Part shown: positions 7,963 to 16,088 of the stretch, piece by piece
How positions within the stretch are numbered: position 1 is the stretch's first letter
Layout of the letters: each line of letters starts with the position of its first letter
Source: DATLSM01 sp049585815
Lineage (GTDB): Bacteria; Actinomycetota; Thermoleophilia; Solirubrobacterales; 70-9
Direction of reading: 5' to 3'
Length of the DNA: 64,000 bases
NCBI GenBank assembly: GCA_049585815.1
Contig: JBAVAR010000155.1
Location: forward strand, 1 to 64,000
Notes under the pieces: model-generated
Seen by the model: only the letters and a program-made list of their open reading frames with translations
Database searches by the model: none
Told to the model about the DNA's origin: nothing
Made by a program: the position numbers and the translations under genes

Positions 7963-9699
7963 TCAGAGACCGGCGGAGAGGACCCTGGCCGCCGCCGGAG
8001 CAGCGACTTCACCCCCCGCGGCTTCGGCATCGATGAAAAGGACACCGATCGCCAATTTGGCCTTGCCGGCGGGAACGAAGGCGGAGAACCAGGCGTCCTT
8101 GTACTGGACCGGGTTGGATGAGTTCTGTTGGCCGGGTTTGGGCCCGAGCTCGGCCGTTCCCGTCTTGCCCGCAACCTGACCCTGGGGGATCGCTGCTGCG
8201 GTCCCGGTCCCGTTCTGCACCACTCCGATCATCAGATCTGTCAACTCGTTCGCCGTCTTCTTCGACATCACCCGCACCGACTTGGCGTCTGGGCGCAGCC
8301 TCTTTTCGCTGACGACAGAGGTCGGCTCGCGAACTCCCCCGGCGGCAATTGTCTGCGCAACGCTCGCCATCTCCAGCGGCGTGGCCAGCACTTCGCCCTG
8401 TCCGATTGCGCTCACGCCGAGTTCGAGTTCGTCGCCGATTTCCTTCGGGATGCTTGGTTTTGGCGGTTCGACAGCCCGCACGATCTGCGGCGCGTAAAGA
8501 GTTGGGTATGAATTAAAGCCAAACCGTTCCGCCGTTCCGACCAGATCGGCGCTTCCGATCTTTGGCCCGAGCGGGACGAAGTCGGCATTGCATGACTCCG
8601 CGAAGGCCTGGCGTAAGGTTCCTCCGCAGTACTCGCCGTTGGCGTTGTTGATGAATCGCCCACCGACGTTGACCCCGTCGACAACGGGAAATTCGTCACT
8701 CAGGGAGACGACGCCCTTTTCCAACGCGGCGGTGGTGGTGATGATCTTGAATGTCGAGCCAGGCGGCTGGGGGGCAGAAAATGCCTGGCCCGCCAGGGCG
8801 CGGACATCGCCGCTGCTGGCATCGAGAACGGCGATGCCTCCGGAGTGGTTGCCCAGTGCGGCGACGGCGGCGGACTGCAGGCGCGGATCGATCGTCGTCT
8901 TCACCGGGGCACCTGGCCTGGGGGGCGATGAGGCGAGGGTCCGGGTTGCGCCGCCCGCCTTTGCGACGGCGAGCAGCGAGCCGCCGGGCTTGCCCGCCAG
9001 GCGGGAGTTGAAGGCCTTCTCGAGGCCGCTGATCCCGACCGGGGTGTAGGGGGCAAAACCCTGGCGCTCGAGCGTCCGCAGCGCGGCCGCTTCGGGGGGC
9101 CCGACTTCGCCGGTGACGTCTATCGCGGCGCTGCCGATCGGATGCGAGCGCGCGTCGGCTGGCCCCTCGGCAAGGGGCGTCCCGTCAGCGGCGAGGATCG
9201 GCGCCCTCGCCGCCAGTTCGATTCTGCTTTGCAGACGCTCGCCGCGGCGCAGCCCGGGGAAGACGAGATTCGGTCTCCATGCGACCCCGCCTTCAGCGAA
9301 GGGGAGGTCGAGATCGGCGTCAAGGGAGCCGAAGGCGACGGTCTGCGCGGTGATCGCCACCGGCACTGTAGTTGCGCCGCCAAGGGAGATCGGTTCTCGG
9401 GCGGGACCGGGTTGCAGGGAGCGCAGCGTCGCCGTGCCTTCGGCTTCGCGGTAGGCCCTGGTGAAGTCGTGCACCCCGATCGCCCGTTTGGAGGCCGGAT
9501 TTAGGTCACCGTACATCGTGGCGAATTCGTGATGGGCCCAGGCTTCGGCGAACCGCTCGGCGGCACCCTTCTCCGGCGATTCTGCCGGGGTTCCCGCAGA
9601 CGCTCCCAGGATGAAGGCGGCCACTGCGATGATCGTGAGTGGGAGTGCGCGAGTGGCGAGGCGACGGCGCCGTTCCACCTCAGGGGAGAGGCGATTCAT
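7963..9699 (-). CDS. penicillin-binding protein, class B-like D,D-transpeptidase
   Basis: The 578-residue protein has one N-terminal membrane anchor (residues 19-35), then an NTF2-like MecA-N-type domain (FAEAWAHHEFATMYGDL), a linker dimerisation region and a transpeptidase domain. The three penicillin-binding motifs are present: S315-T-F-K318, S369-C-N371 and K512-T-G514. It cross-links peptidoglycan in the outer leaflet space. The domain order resembles PbpA/PbpB-type actinobacterial enzymes with an NTF2-like insertion. The ATG at 9699 has no ribosome site but a TACCTT box 8 bases upstream. The nearest neighbours are a lipoprotein (convergent) and a MarP-like protease (divergent). Confidence 0.92.
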   Translation of the reverse strand: MNRLSPEVERRRRLATRALPLTIIAVAAFILGASAGTPAESPEKGAAERFAEAWAHHEFATMYGDLNPASKRAIGVHDFTRAYREAEGTATLRSLQPGPAREPISLGGATTVPVAITAQTVAFGSLDADLDLPFAEGGVAWRPNLVFPGLRRGERLQSRIELAARAPILAADGTPLAEGPADARSHPIGSAAIDVTGEVGPPEAAALRTLERQGFAPYTPVGISGLEKAFNSRLAGKPGGSLLAVAKAGGATRTLASSPPRPGAPVKTTIDPRLQSAAVAALGNHSGGIAVLDASSGDVRALAGQAFSAPQPPGSTFKIITTTAALEKGVVSLSDEFPVVDGVNVGGRFINNANGEYCGGTLRQAFAESCNADFVPLGPKIGSADLVGTAERFGFNSYPTLYAPQIVRAVEPPKPSIPKEIGDELELGVSAIGQGEVLATPLEMASVAQTIAAGGVREPTSVVSEKRLRPDAKSVRVMSKKTANELTDLMIGVVQNGTGTAAAIPQGQVAGKTGTAELGPKPGQQNSSNPVQYKDAWFSAFVPAGKAKLAIGVLFIDAEAAGGEVAAPAAARVLSAGL

Positions 9700-9707
9700 T
9701 TTGGTGA

Positions 9708-9713
9708 AAGGTA
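9708..9713 (-). promoter_or_regulatory. -10-like box for the penicillin-binding protein gene
   Basis: On the minus strand TACCTT is followed by 8 bases and then the ATG at 9699. This is consistent with a leaderless transcript. Confidence 0.45.
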
Positions 9714-9753
9714 GTCGAGGAATCCCACGCCTGCTTCTATTTGAGCTGTGACC

Positions 9754-10890
9754 ATGTTGGATTGGGGAATAGTCGCCTTCACCCTTGCCCTCGCCCTCTG
9801 GGGCTACAGGCAGGGTCTGATCGTCGGTGCCCTCACACTGGTCGGGTTTGCCCTGGGGGCGTTCCTGGGAAGCCGGATTGGGCCCCTCGTCCTGGGCCAG
9901 GGGGCAGAGTCCCAGTACGCGCCGCTGTTCGCCGCGCTCGGAGCACTGCTCCTTGGCGCAATGGTGGCGGTGGCCCTGGAGAGCTTCGCCTTGGGATTGC
10001 GGGCGAAGGTGGTGCGGCGAAAGGCCCTCCACCTCGCCGATGGAGCCGGGGGAGCTGCGCTGATCGCCTCGGTCGCGCTCGGTCTCGTCTGGGTCTTCGG
10101 CGCCCTGGCTCTGCACGCGCCGGGGACGGCGCGATTGCGGGCTGACGTCCAAGGCTCCGTGATCCTGCGCAGCCTCGACAACGTGCTGCCGCCCTCGGGG
10201 CCGGTGCTGAATGCTCTCAACCGCGTCGATCCGGCCCCATCAATCTCCGGGCCAACGACGGCGGTGGCGCCCCCAAACCGGGCGATCGCCTCCGCCGCAG
10301 GGGTGCTTCGAGCAAGTCGTTCGGTGGTGCGAGTCCTTGGCACGGCCTGCGGACTTGGTATCGAGGGTTCGGGCTGGGCGATCAGGCCGGACCTGATCGT
10401 CACCAACGCCCACGTCGTTGCCGGCGAGAGTGACACCACCGTGATCACGCCGACCGGCGCCTCGCTCAGCGCCACGCCCGTTCACTATGACCCCCACAAC
10501 GACCTCGCCCTGCTGCGCGTCGGTGCCTCCATACCACCTCTTCGGATCGCCCCAGGGCCGCGCCTGGGTGCCGCCGGTGCTGTCCTTGGTTATCCCGAGA
10601 ACGGCCCCTACACGGTCGCCCCGGCTCGCTTTGGTGATACCCGCGAAGTGATCAGTGAGGACTCCTACGGCGACGGGCCGATCCACCGTTCGATCAGTTC
10701 GCTTCGCGGCACGGTCCGCAGCGGTAACTCAGGGGGCCCGGTCGTCGATTCTCAGGGTCAGGTCCTTGGCACCGTATTCGCCGCAACGACCAGCGGCCCC
10801 CCCGGTGGATTCGCGGTCCCCGACTACCTCGTCCACGCCGCCCTGCGGGAAACCTCTCCCTCGGTGGAAACCGGTCCTTGTGCCCGCTGA
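9754..10890 (+). CDS. MarP-like membrane-anchored serine protease (CvpA domain plus trypsin-like protease)
   Basis: The 378-residue protein begins with about four membrane helices of the CvpA/colicin V type (residues 1-125), followed by a linker and a chymotrypsin-fold protease. The catalytic triad is His220 (TNAHVV), Asp250 (HNDLALL) and Ser326 (SGNSGGP). Cys199 and Cys376 sit at either end of the protease domain, as do the disulfide-forming pair of mycobacterial MarP (Rv3671c), which protects against acid and oxidative stress. The GTG at 9748 is an alternative start. It is divergent from the penicillin-binding protein gene; MarP is known to act on cell-wall hydrolases, so the pairing makes sense. 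Confidence 0.9.
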   Translation: MLDWGIVAFTLALALWGYRQGLIVGALTLVGFALGAFLGSRIGPLVLGQGAESQYAPLFAALGALLLGAMVAVALESFALGLRAKVVRRKALHLADGAGGAALIASVALGLVWVFGALALHAPGTARLRADVQGSVILRSLDNVLPPSGPVLNALNRVDPAPSISGPTTAVAPPNRAIASAAGVLRASRSVVRVLGTACGLGIEGSGWAIRPDLIVTNAHVVAGESDTTVITPTGASLSATPVHYDPHNDLALLRVGASIPPLRIAPGPRLGAAGAVLGYPENGPYTVAPARFGDTREVISEDSYGDGPIHRSISSLRGTVRSGNSGGPVVDSQGQVLGTVFAATTSGPPGGFAVPDYLVHAALRETSPSVETGPCAR

Positions 10891-10902
10891 GGAAGCCCGT
10901 CA

Positions 10903-10919
10903 CTTACGTTCAGTAAGCT
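10903..10919 (+). promoter_or_regulatory. dyad operator overlapping a -10-like box upstream of the HxlR gene
   Basis: CTTAC-GTTCA-GTAAG (10903-10917) is a perfect 5+5 inverted repeat. The hexamer TAAGCT (10914-10919) overlaps its right arm and ends 8 bases before the GTG start of the HxlR-type regulator. This is the arrangement expected for autorepression. Confidence 0.5.
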
Positions 10920-10927
10920 CGCTGGGC

Positions 10928-11275
10928 GTGGGTGCTGCCGCCGCTACGAGCGAAGATCAGATTGTCCGGGGAGTCTGTCCGCACTTCCACGCTGCGATTG
11001 AGCTGATCGGCAAACGCTGGACCGGGGCGATCGTCTGCGCTCTGACCGAGCGGCCGCTTCGTTTCGGCGAGCTTGCCAAGGCCGTCCCGGGCCTCTCGGA
11101 CCGGCTGCTCTCCCAGCGTCTGCGCGAGCTGGAGGAGGAGGGGCTGGTCGAACGGGAGGTCGAGGCCGGCACTCCGGTTCGCGTCACCTACTCGCTGACG
11201 GAGAAGGGCGCCGAGCTGCGTCCGGCGATCCGCGAGCTGGGGATCTGGGCGCGACATTGGCAGCGCACCGGCTAG
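10928..11275 (+). CDS. HxlR-family winged-helix transcriptional regulator
   Basis: The 115-residue protein has the HxlR hallmarks: a Cys near the N-terminus (RGVCPHF), the helix IGKRWTGAIVCALTERPLRFGEL, the recognition region (GLSDRLLSQRLRELEEEGLV) and the wing (VRVTYSLTEKGAEL). These dimeric regulators often sense electrophiles or oxidants through that N-terminal Cys. I chose GTG 10928 because it sits 8 bases after a TAAGCT box and keeps the Cys about 16 residues in. A longer frame upstream overlaps MarP and lacks family similarity. It overlaps any extended xseA start, so the two may be co-transcribed. Confidence 0.88.
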   Translation: MGAAAATSEDQIVRGVCPHFHAAIELIGKRWTGAIVCALTERPLRFGELAKAVPGLSDRLLSQRLRELEEEGLVEREVEAGTPVRVTYSLTEKGAELRPAIRELGIWARHWQRTG

Positions 11276-11313
11276 CTGCCCGCGGCGTGGAGGGGGAGGG
11301 GAGATCGGCGGCT

Positions 11314-12615
11314 GTGGGGGCTGAGAAACCCGGATCGGACCTGCCGGGACCCTTTGCTGTTGGGCGTTACGCGCGCAGACTGCAGGAGGAGATGCAAAAA
11401 CGGGCAAGGGTGCTGCTGATCGGCGAGCTCACGGATGTCGGGCAAAGCAAGGTCCAGGTCTACTTTGAGCTGAGGGACGCCGAGGGCGCGGTGCCGTGCG
11501 CGATCTGGCTCAACGACCTGGAGAGGTCCGGGCTCCCGGAGGGGGCGTTGCGCGACGGCGCCGAGGTGGTGATCGGTGGCGGGCCCGACTACTACCCCGG
11601 TGGTGGCCAGGCGTCCCCGAGTTTCGCCTTCCGCGCCACCCATCTGCGCCTCGCCGGAGAGGGGGATCTCCTCGCCCGCCTCGAGGCGCTGCGCAACCAG
11701 CTTCGAGGGGAGGGGCTGTTCGAGCTGCAAAAGCAGCTCGCCCGCGCACCGTTGCCGAGGACGATCGGCGTGGTGACCGCGGAGTCCGGCGCTGCGCGAC
11801 GGGACCTACTCGCAGGACTCAAGCGTCGCGGCTGGGCGGGGACCTTGGTCTGGGCCTTCGCGCCGGTGCAGGACCGCCACGCGGCACCGACGATCGCCGC
11901 GGCGATCCAGGATCTGGCGGGCCGGCCTGAGATCGAATCCATAGTCATCGCCAGGGGAGGCGGCAGCCTCGCCGACCTCTGGGCCTTTTGCGATGAGACC
12001 CTTTGCCGCACGGTGGCGATGCTGCGGGTACCGGTGATCAGCGCGATCGGCCACGAGCGTGACTCGACTCTGCTCGACGATGTCGCGGCGATCTCCTGCT
12101 CTACTCCGACCCACGCCGCCGAGGCTGTGATCCCCCTCGATTGCGTCGCGGCTCGCGGGCATCTGGACCGCGTGGTTGCCTCCTTGGGTCGGGCGGCCGA
12201 TGCCGCCCTGCGCTCGCGCACGCCTCACCTGGCCTCCCTCGCGCGTGGTCCCGGGCGGGCGCTCAGCCGTGAGCGGCTCGCTCTGAACCAGAGGACTCGC
12301 GAGATTCGCGCCGCCTCCGAGCGCGGCGTCGCCGAGCGCCTCTCCTACCAACGCCGCCTCGCCATGGTGGTGCTGGAGCGGGCGCTCCGCCGCGCGGCGG
12401 GTCCGGAACTCGGCGGCCGGCGCGAGGCGCTGCGTAGTGCCGAGGTTGCCCTTCGTGCCCATCAGCCCGAGCGGACCCTCGAACGCGGCTACGCCCTGGT
12501 GGAGAGTGCCGACGGCGAGCCGCTGACCAGCGCCGCGGCAGCGCGCGCCGTCGATGAGATTAGTCTGCGCTTTGCCGATGGCCGACTCAGAGCGAGACCG
12601 AAGCGAGATGATTGA
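11314..12615 (+). CDS. xseA: exodeoxyribonuclease VII large subunit
   Basis: The 433-residue protein has an N-terminal OB-fold (FAVGRYARRLQEEM, VYFELRDAEGAVPCAIW), followed by the catalytic region (TIGVVTAESGAARRDLL, IVIARGGGSLADLWAFCDE, PVISAIGHERDSTLLDDVA). A long helical domain and the C-terminal tail LERGYALV complete it. With XseB it degrades single-stranded DNA from both ends. The start is uncertain: GTG 11314 has GGGGAGG-type sequence upstream, but GTG 11287 and TTG 11257 (the latter inside the HxlR gene) are also in frame. The 3' end overlaps xseB by 38 bases. Confidence 0.93.
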   Translation: MGAEKPGSDLPGPFAVGRYARRLQEEMQKRARVLLIGELTDVGQSKVQVYFELRDAEGAVPCAIWLNDLERSGLPEGALRDGAEVVIGGGPDYYPGGGQASPSFAFRATHLRLAGEGDLLARLEALRNQLRGEGLFELQKQLARAPLPRTIGVVTAESGAARRDLLAGLKRRGWAGTLVWAFAPVQDRHAAPTIAAAIQDLAGRPEIESIVIARGGGSLADLWAFCDETLCRTVAMLRVPVISAIGHERDSTLLDDVAAISCSTPTHAAEAVIPLDCVAARGHLDRVVASLGRAADAALRSRTPHLASLARGPGRALSRERLALNQRTREIRAASERGVAERLSYQRRLAMVVLERALRRAAGPELGGRREALRSAEVALRAHQPERTLERGYALVESADGEPLTSAAAARAVDEISLRFADGRLRARPKRDD

Positions 12616-12838
12616 GGCCGGGTCCTATGAGGTCGCGGTAGAGCGGCTGGAGCAGATCATCGACCGTCTTGACTCTGGCCAGGCAGGCCTGCGAGAGACC
12701 CTCGAGCTCTGTCGCGAAGGGCGCGAGCTGGTTGCGTTCTGCGCAGCCGAGTTGGATGCGGTCGGTGAGGGGCTCAGGGAGCTGCGACTGGACGAGCTGG
12801 CTGCACAGCTGGAGCAGGGCCCGAACACAGCCGCCTGA
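12578..12838 (+). CDS. xseB: exodeoxyribonuclease VII small subunit
   Basis: The 86-residue protein matches XseB (YEVAVERLEQIIDRLDSGQAGLRETLELCREGRELV), an all-helical subunit that binds the C-terminal helices of XseA. The ATG at 12578 lies inside the end of xseA, giving translational coupling. Its 3' end runs 65 bases into the 3' end of the convergent AddA-like gene. Confidence 0.9.
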   Translation: MADSERDRSEMIEAGSYEVAVERLEQIIDRLDSGQAGLRETLELCREGRELVAFCAAELDAVGEGLRELRLDELAAQLEQGPNTAA

Positions 12839-15800
12839 GCGCCGGACAGCCGCTGCAAAGAGCCCAGCTGCGCTCCTGCGCCATAGCCACTGGGAATTGG
12901 CCTGCACCGATCCGGGTGATGGCTGCGGCGAGGCGCTTCCGGCCCGCCTCCATCTCCGTCGGGCCGAGTCGCGAGAGGACCGGCTGATCGGGACGCTCTA
13001 GGAAGACATATGCGACCTCCACCTCCGCGGCGCCGCGGGATTGGGCCACGGCGAGGGCATAGATGTCGCGCTGCACCCGATAGCGCTCGGAATGCTCACC
13101 GGGGCTGGAGCCATTGAGGCGGTCGGTCTTGTAGTCGACAACCAGCGGTGCTGAGGCCTCGATTTCGACCAGCAGATCGATCGAGCCACGCAGGACCGCG
13201 CCGGCCACTCTGAGAAGGAAGGGAACCTCGGCGCGGACGTTTGCCCCCACGGCGCCAATTCGCTCGCGCATTAGCTCGGACCCGAGCCAGCCCCGCACCG
13301 GTGACAACAGAGTCTCGGGATCGAGGTGGGAGACGCGATCGCGGCCCGCGGCCAAGGCGTGGCGGCGCGCCAGCCCAACGGGCGGCTCCCGCCAGCCATT
13401 AGCTTGGCTCCACTCCAGCAGTGCGTGTACGGCGGCGCCACGCGCCTCCCCCCGCCCCCGTCCACTTGCCGCGGTTTCGCCCTCGTCGGAGATGCGGGCC
13501 CCGTCGCGATCTCGTTGACCAAGATCGAGGACCCGCTCCATGTAGAAGCGGTAGGCACAGTCCCCATAGGCCGATATCGCGGTGTAGGAGAGCGGTCGGC
13601 TTGCCACCGCCGGAGGACGCCGCTCAACCAGCGGGGGCGGTCCCTCGCCCAGCGCGGACTCGGGCCGCCCCCCAACCCGCGTCACCGCTAGTTCGGCCGC
13701 CCGCTCGGGCGTGGGGAGATTTGCCCGGACCGCAATCTCGGAGGGATCGAAGGCCGCCTCGAGACCCTCGCGTGGGGCCGGCGCCGGCACCGGGATCGAC
13801 GAGTCGCCGTCGCGCACGATCGCCAGGCCATCCACGATCCGCTCGATCACGGGCGTCCCTGGCCTTGTCTCCTTCCCCGCCTCCGGCTTCACAACGCCGC
13901 TGAGGATCAGTCGCTCGCGGGCTCGGGTGGCGGCGACGTGAAAGAGCCGCAGCCCCTCCTCAGCGTCGCGCTCCTTCGACTCCTCGCAGAGCTCCGCGTA
14001 GTCGTAGAGGTCGACCGATGCGGCACCCAGCCGACGCAGGCGCAGGCCAACCCGCGGCGGCTCTCCGCTGCGGCCGATCGCCAGCAGCGGCTGTCGGGTG
14101 CCGGCCAGCAGGCCGCGCGAGAGGTCAGGCGCGGCGACGACACCGAACTCAAGTCCCTTGGCGTTGTGGACGGTCATGATCCGCACGCCGTCGTGGCCCT
14201 CTAGCGCGGTCGCCGCCTGCGCCTCGCTGCCCGCCTCGGCGCGGGCTGCGAGGAAGTCGAGCAGACCGCGCAGGTCCCTACCCTCGCGTGCCTCAAACTC
14301 GGAGGCAAGGCGCATCAGCTTGCGCACGTTCGCAAAGCGCGCCTGTCCGGACGGGCGCATCAATACCGCCAGGTCATAGCCGGTCTCCGTCACCGCGACT
14401 TCGATCAGGCCCGCGAGGGAGAGGCGCGAACCGCGCTCACGCAGTTCGCGGACCGTCTTTGCAAAACGGCGAAGCAACTCCAGCTCCGTGGCGGGGATCT
14501 GCGCCAAGCGCTCGGGCTCGGTGAGCTCGGATTCGCCCTGTTCAACCGCCCGCTCCACCGCGGGCCAGGCGTGGCGGCCCTTTCCAGCCGCCGTTCGCAG
14601 CAGCCAGAGGGTGTCGGGCGCTAGGCCGCAGGCAGGAGAGGCGAGGGCGCCGAACAGTGCCTGGTCATCGAGCGGGTTGGCAATCACCGACAGCAGAGCG
14701 CAGACATCGGCGACCTGTTGCTGGGACCAGTAGCCACGCCCGCCGACCACATAGGGTCGCAGCCCGAACCGCTCCAGCGAGTCCTCATAGGCATCCAGGT
14801 GGGTAAAGGCCCGCAAAAGCACGACCATCTCCCCGCGAGGCAGCCCTGCATCGACCAGCTCGCGCAGTCGCGCGGCGAGGAAGCGTGCCTCGGCGAGGCA
14901 GTTGGGGGGCGTTCGATCGTCGGTCGTTGGTGCCAGATCGATTTCCTGGGCATCCCAGCCATCGCGGGCGGTGAGCAACAGCTCCACCGCGGGCCCTCCG
15001 CCCGCGGGGGCGTTTAGTCGCGGCACGGCGCCCACCCTGAGCGGCCGGTAGGCGTCCCCGAGGAGGATTGCGCCAAGTGCATTGACGGCCCCGATCAGCT
15101 CGGGACGGGAGCGAAAGTTGCCGCTCAGCTCCATCACTCGGGCGCCGGGGTATGCCTCGATCGCCTGCCGCTGTTCGCGAAAGACGTCGAGGTCGGCGTG
15201 GCGGAACCCGTAGATCGACTGCAGTTCGTCGCCGACCGTCATCAGCTCGCTACCGGGACCGCGGAGCGCTTCCACCAGTCGCAGCTGGAGACGGTTGGTG
15301 TCCTGGAACTCATCGACCATCAGGTGGCTGAACCGCGAGCGGAAGGCGGCGCCGATCTCGCCCCGCTCCAGCAGCCGTGCGGCGATGATCTGAAGGTCCT
15401 CGAAGTCGATCCCCGAGCGCTTCTCCTTGGCCCTCGCGAAGCTGGCGGAGAAGAGTTTCAGCAAAAGCGCGATATGCCGGTATGCATCTCTCCCGTCCCC
15501 GTCCTGGGGAGAATTTGTCTGCGGCGGCTCGGGCAGCCGGGGCTCGGGGTCACCGCGGCTGCGAAGTTCGGAGTGGGCGGCCGTGATCATCGTGCGCAGT
15601 CCGTCGATCTCAAATGCGGCGACCGTCTCCTCCCGCCCCTCATCTCCATCGGTCAGGAACGCCTCGAGGGCCTCATCGAACGCCTCCCGGGCCGCCCGCT
15701 CGGCCTCCGAAGCATCGAGCACGCGGAAGCGCGGGTCGATGCCGGCGGCGACCGGGTGGCCTCTCAGCAGGCGGTGGCAGAAGCCGTGGATCGTCATCAC

Positions 15801-16088
15801 CCAGGCGCCGCCGATTCCCCCCAAAAGCTCCCGCGCCCGCTCGGAGCCGGCCTCGGCCCGCCTGGCCAGCTCCGCCGCAATTCGCTGCTGCAGCTCGGTC
15901 GCCGCGCGGTCGGTGAAGGTGATCGCGAGGATCGCTCCGGGCAGTACCCCCTTCTCGCAGATCAGGTGGCAAAAGCGGTCAACCATCACCCCGGTCTTGC
16001 CGGTCCCTGCCCCGGCCTCGACCAGCACATCGCCGCCAAAGGCGTGGATTGCCGCCTCCTGTTCGGGGGTGGGCTTTCGCCTGCTCAA
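12774..16088 (-). CDS. AddA/RecB-like UvrD-family helicase-nuclease
   Basis: The 1104-residue protein opens with the helicase core: Walker A (AGAGTGKT, residues 25-32), TFTDRAA, the DExx box DEFQDTNRLQ, GDELQSIYGFR and motif IV-VI segments (TVHNAKGLEF, FHVAATRARERL). The C-terminal third is a PD-(D/E)XK RecB-type nuclease with VVDYKTDRLNG and a QxxxY-like segment (RVQRDIYALA). Two C-terminal Cys (CSGCPALRRLC) resemble iron-sulfur ligands. It pairs with the upstream AddB-like gene (ATGA overlap) and would process DNA double-strand breaks for homologous recombination. I give no symbol because AddA and other RecB-like actinobacterial proteins are hard to separate by eye. Confidence 0.88.
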   Translation of the reverse strand: MSRRKPTPEQEAAIHAFGGDVLVEAGAGTGKTGVMVDRFCHLICEKGVLPGAILAITFTDRAATELQQRIAAELARRAEAGSERARELLGGIGGAWVMTIHGFCHRLLRGHPVAAGIDPRFRVLDASEAERAAREAFDEALEAFLTDGDEGREETVAAFEIDGLRTMITAAHSELRSRGDPEPRLPEPPQTNSPQDGDGRDAYRHIALLLKLFSASFARAKEKRSGIDFEDLQIIAARLLERGEIGAAFRSRFSHLMVDEFQDTNRLQLRLVEALRGPGSELMTVGDELQSIYGFRHADLDVFREQRQAIEAYPGARVMELSGNFRSRPELIGAVNALGAILLGDAYRPLRVGAVPRLNAPAGGGPAVELLLTARDGWDAQEIDLAPTTDDRTPPNCLAEARFLAARLRELVDAGLPRGEMVVLLRAFTHLDAYEDSLERFGLRPYVVGGRGYWSQQQVADVCALLSVIANPLDDQALFGALASPACGLAPDTLWLLRTAAGKGRHAWPAVERAVEQGESELTEPERLAQIPATELELLRRFAKTVRELRERGSRLSLAGLIEVAVTETGYDLAVLMRPSGQARFANVRKLMRLASEFEAREGRDLRGLLDFLAARAEAGSEAQAATALEGHDGVRIMTVHNAKGLEFGVVAAPDLSRGLLAGTRQPLLAIGRSGEPPRVGLRLRRLGAASVDLYDYAELCEESKERDAEEGLRLFHVAATRARERLILSGVVKPEAGKETRPGTPVIERIVDGLAIVRDGDSSIPVPAPAPREGLEAAFDPSEIAVRANLPTPERAAELAVTRVGGRPESALGEGPPPLVERRPPAVASRPLSYTAISAYGDCAYRFYMERVLDLGQRDRDGARISDEGETAASGRGRGEARGAAVHALLEWSQANGWREPPVGLARRHALAAGRDRVSHLDPETLLSPVRGWLGSELMRERIGAVGANVRAEVPFLLRVAGAVLRGSIDLLVEIEASAPLVVDYKTDRLNGSSPGEHSERYRVQRDIYALAVAQSRGAAEVEVAYVFLERPDQPVLSRLGPTEMEAGRKRLAAAITRIGAGQFPVAMAQERSWALCSGCPALRRLCSGPAPAVQPARPVAAP

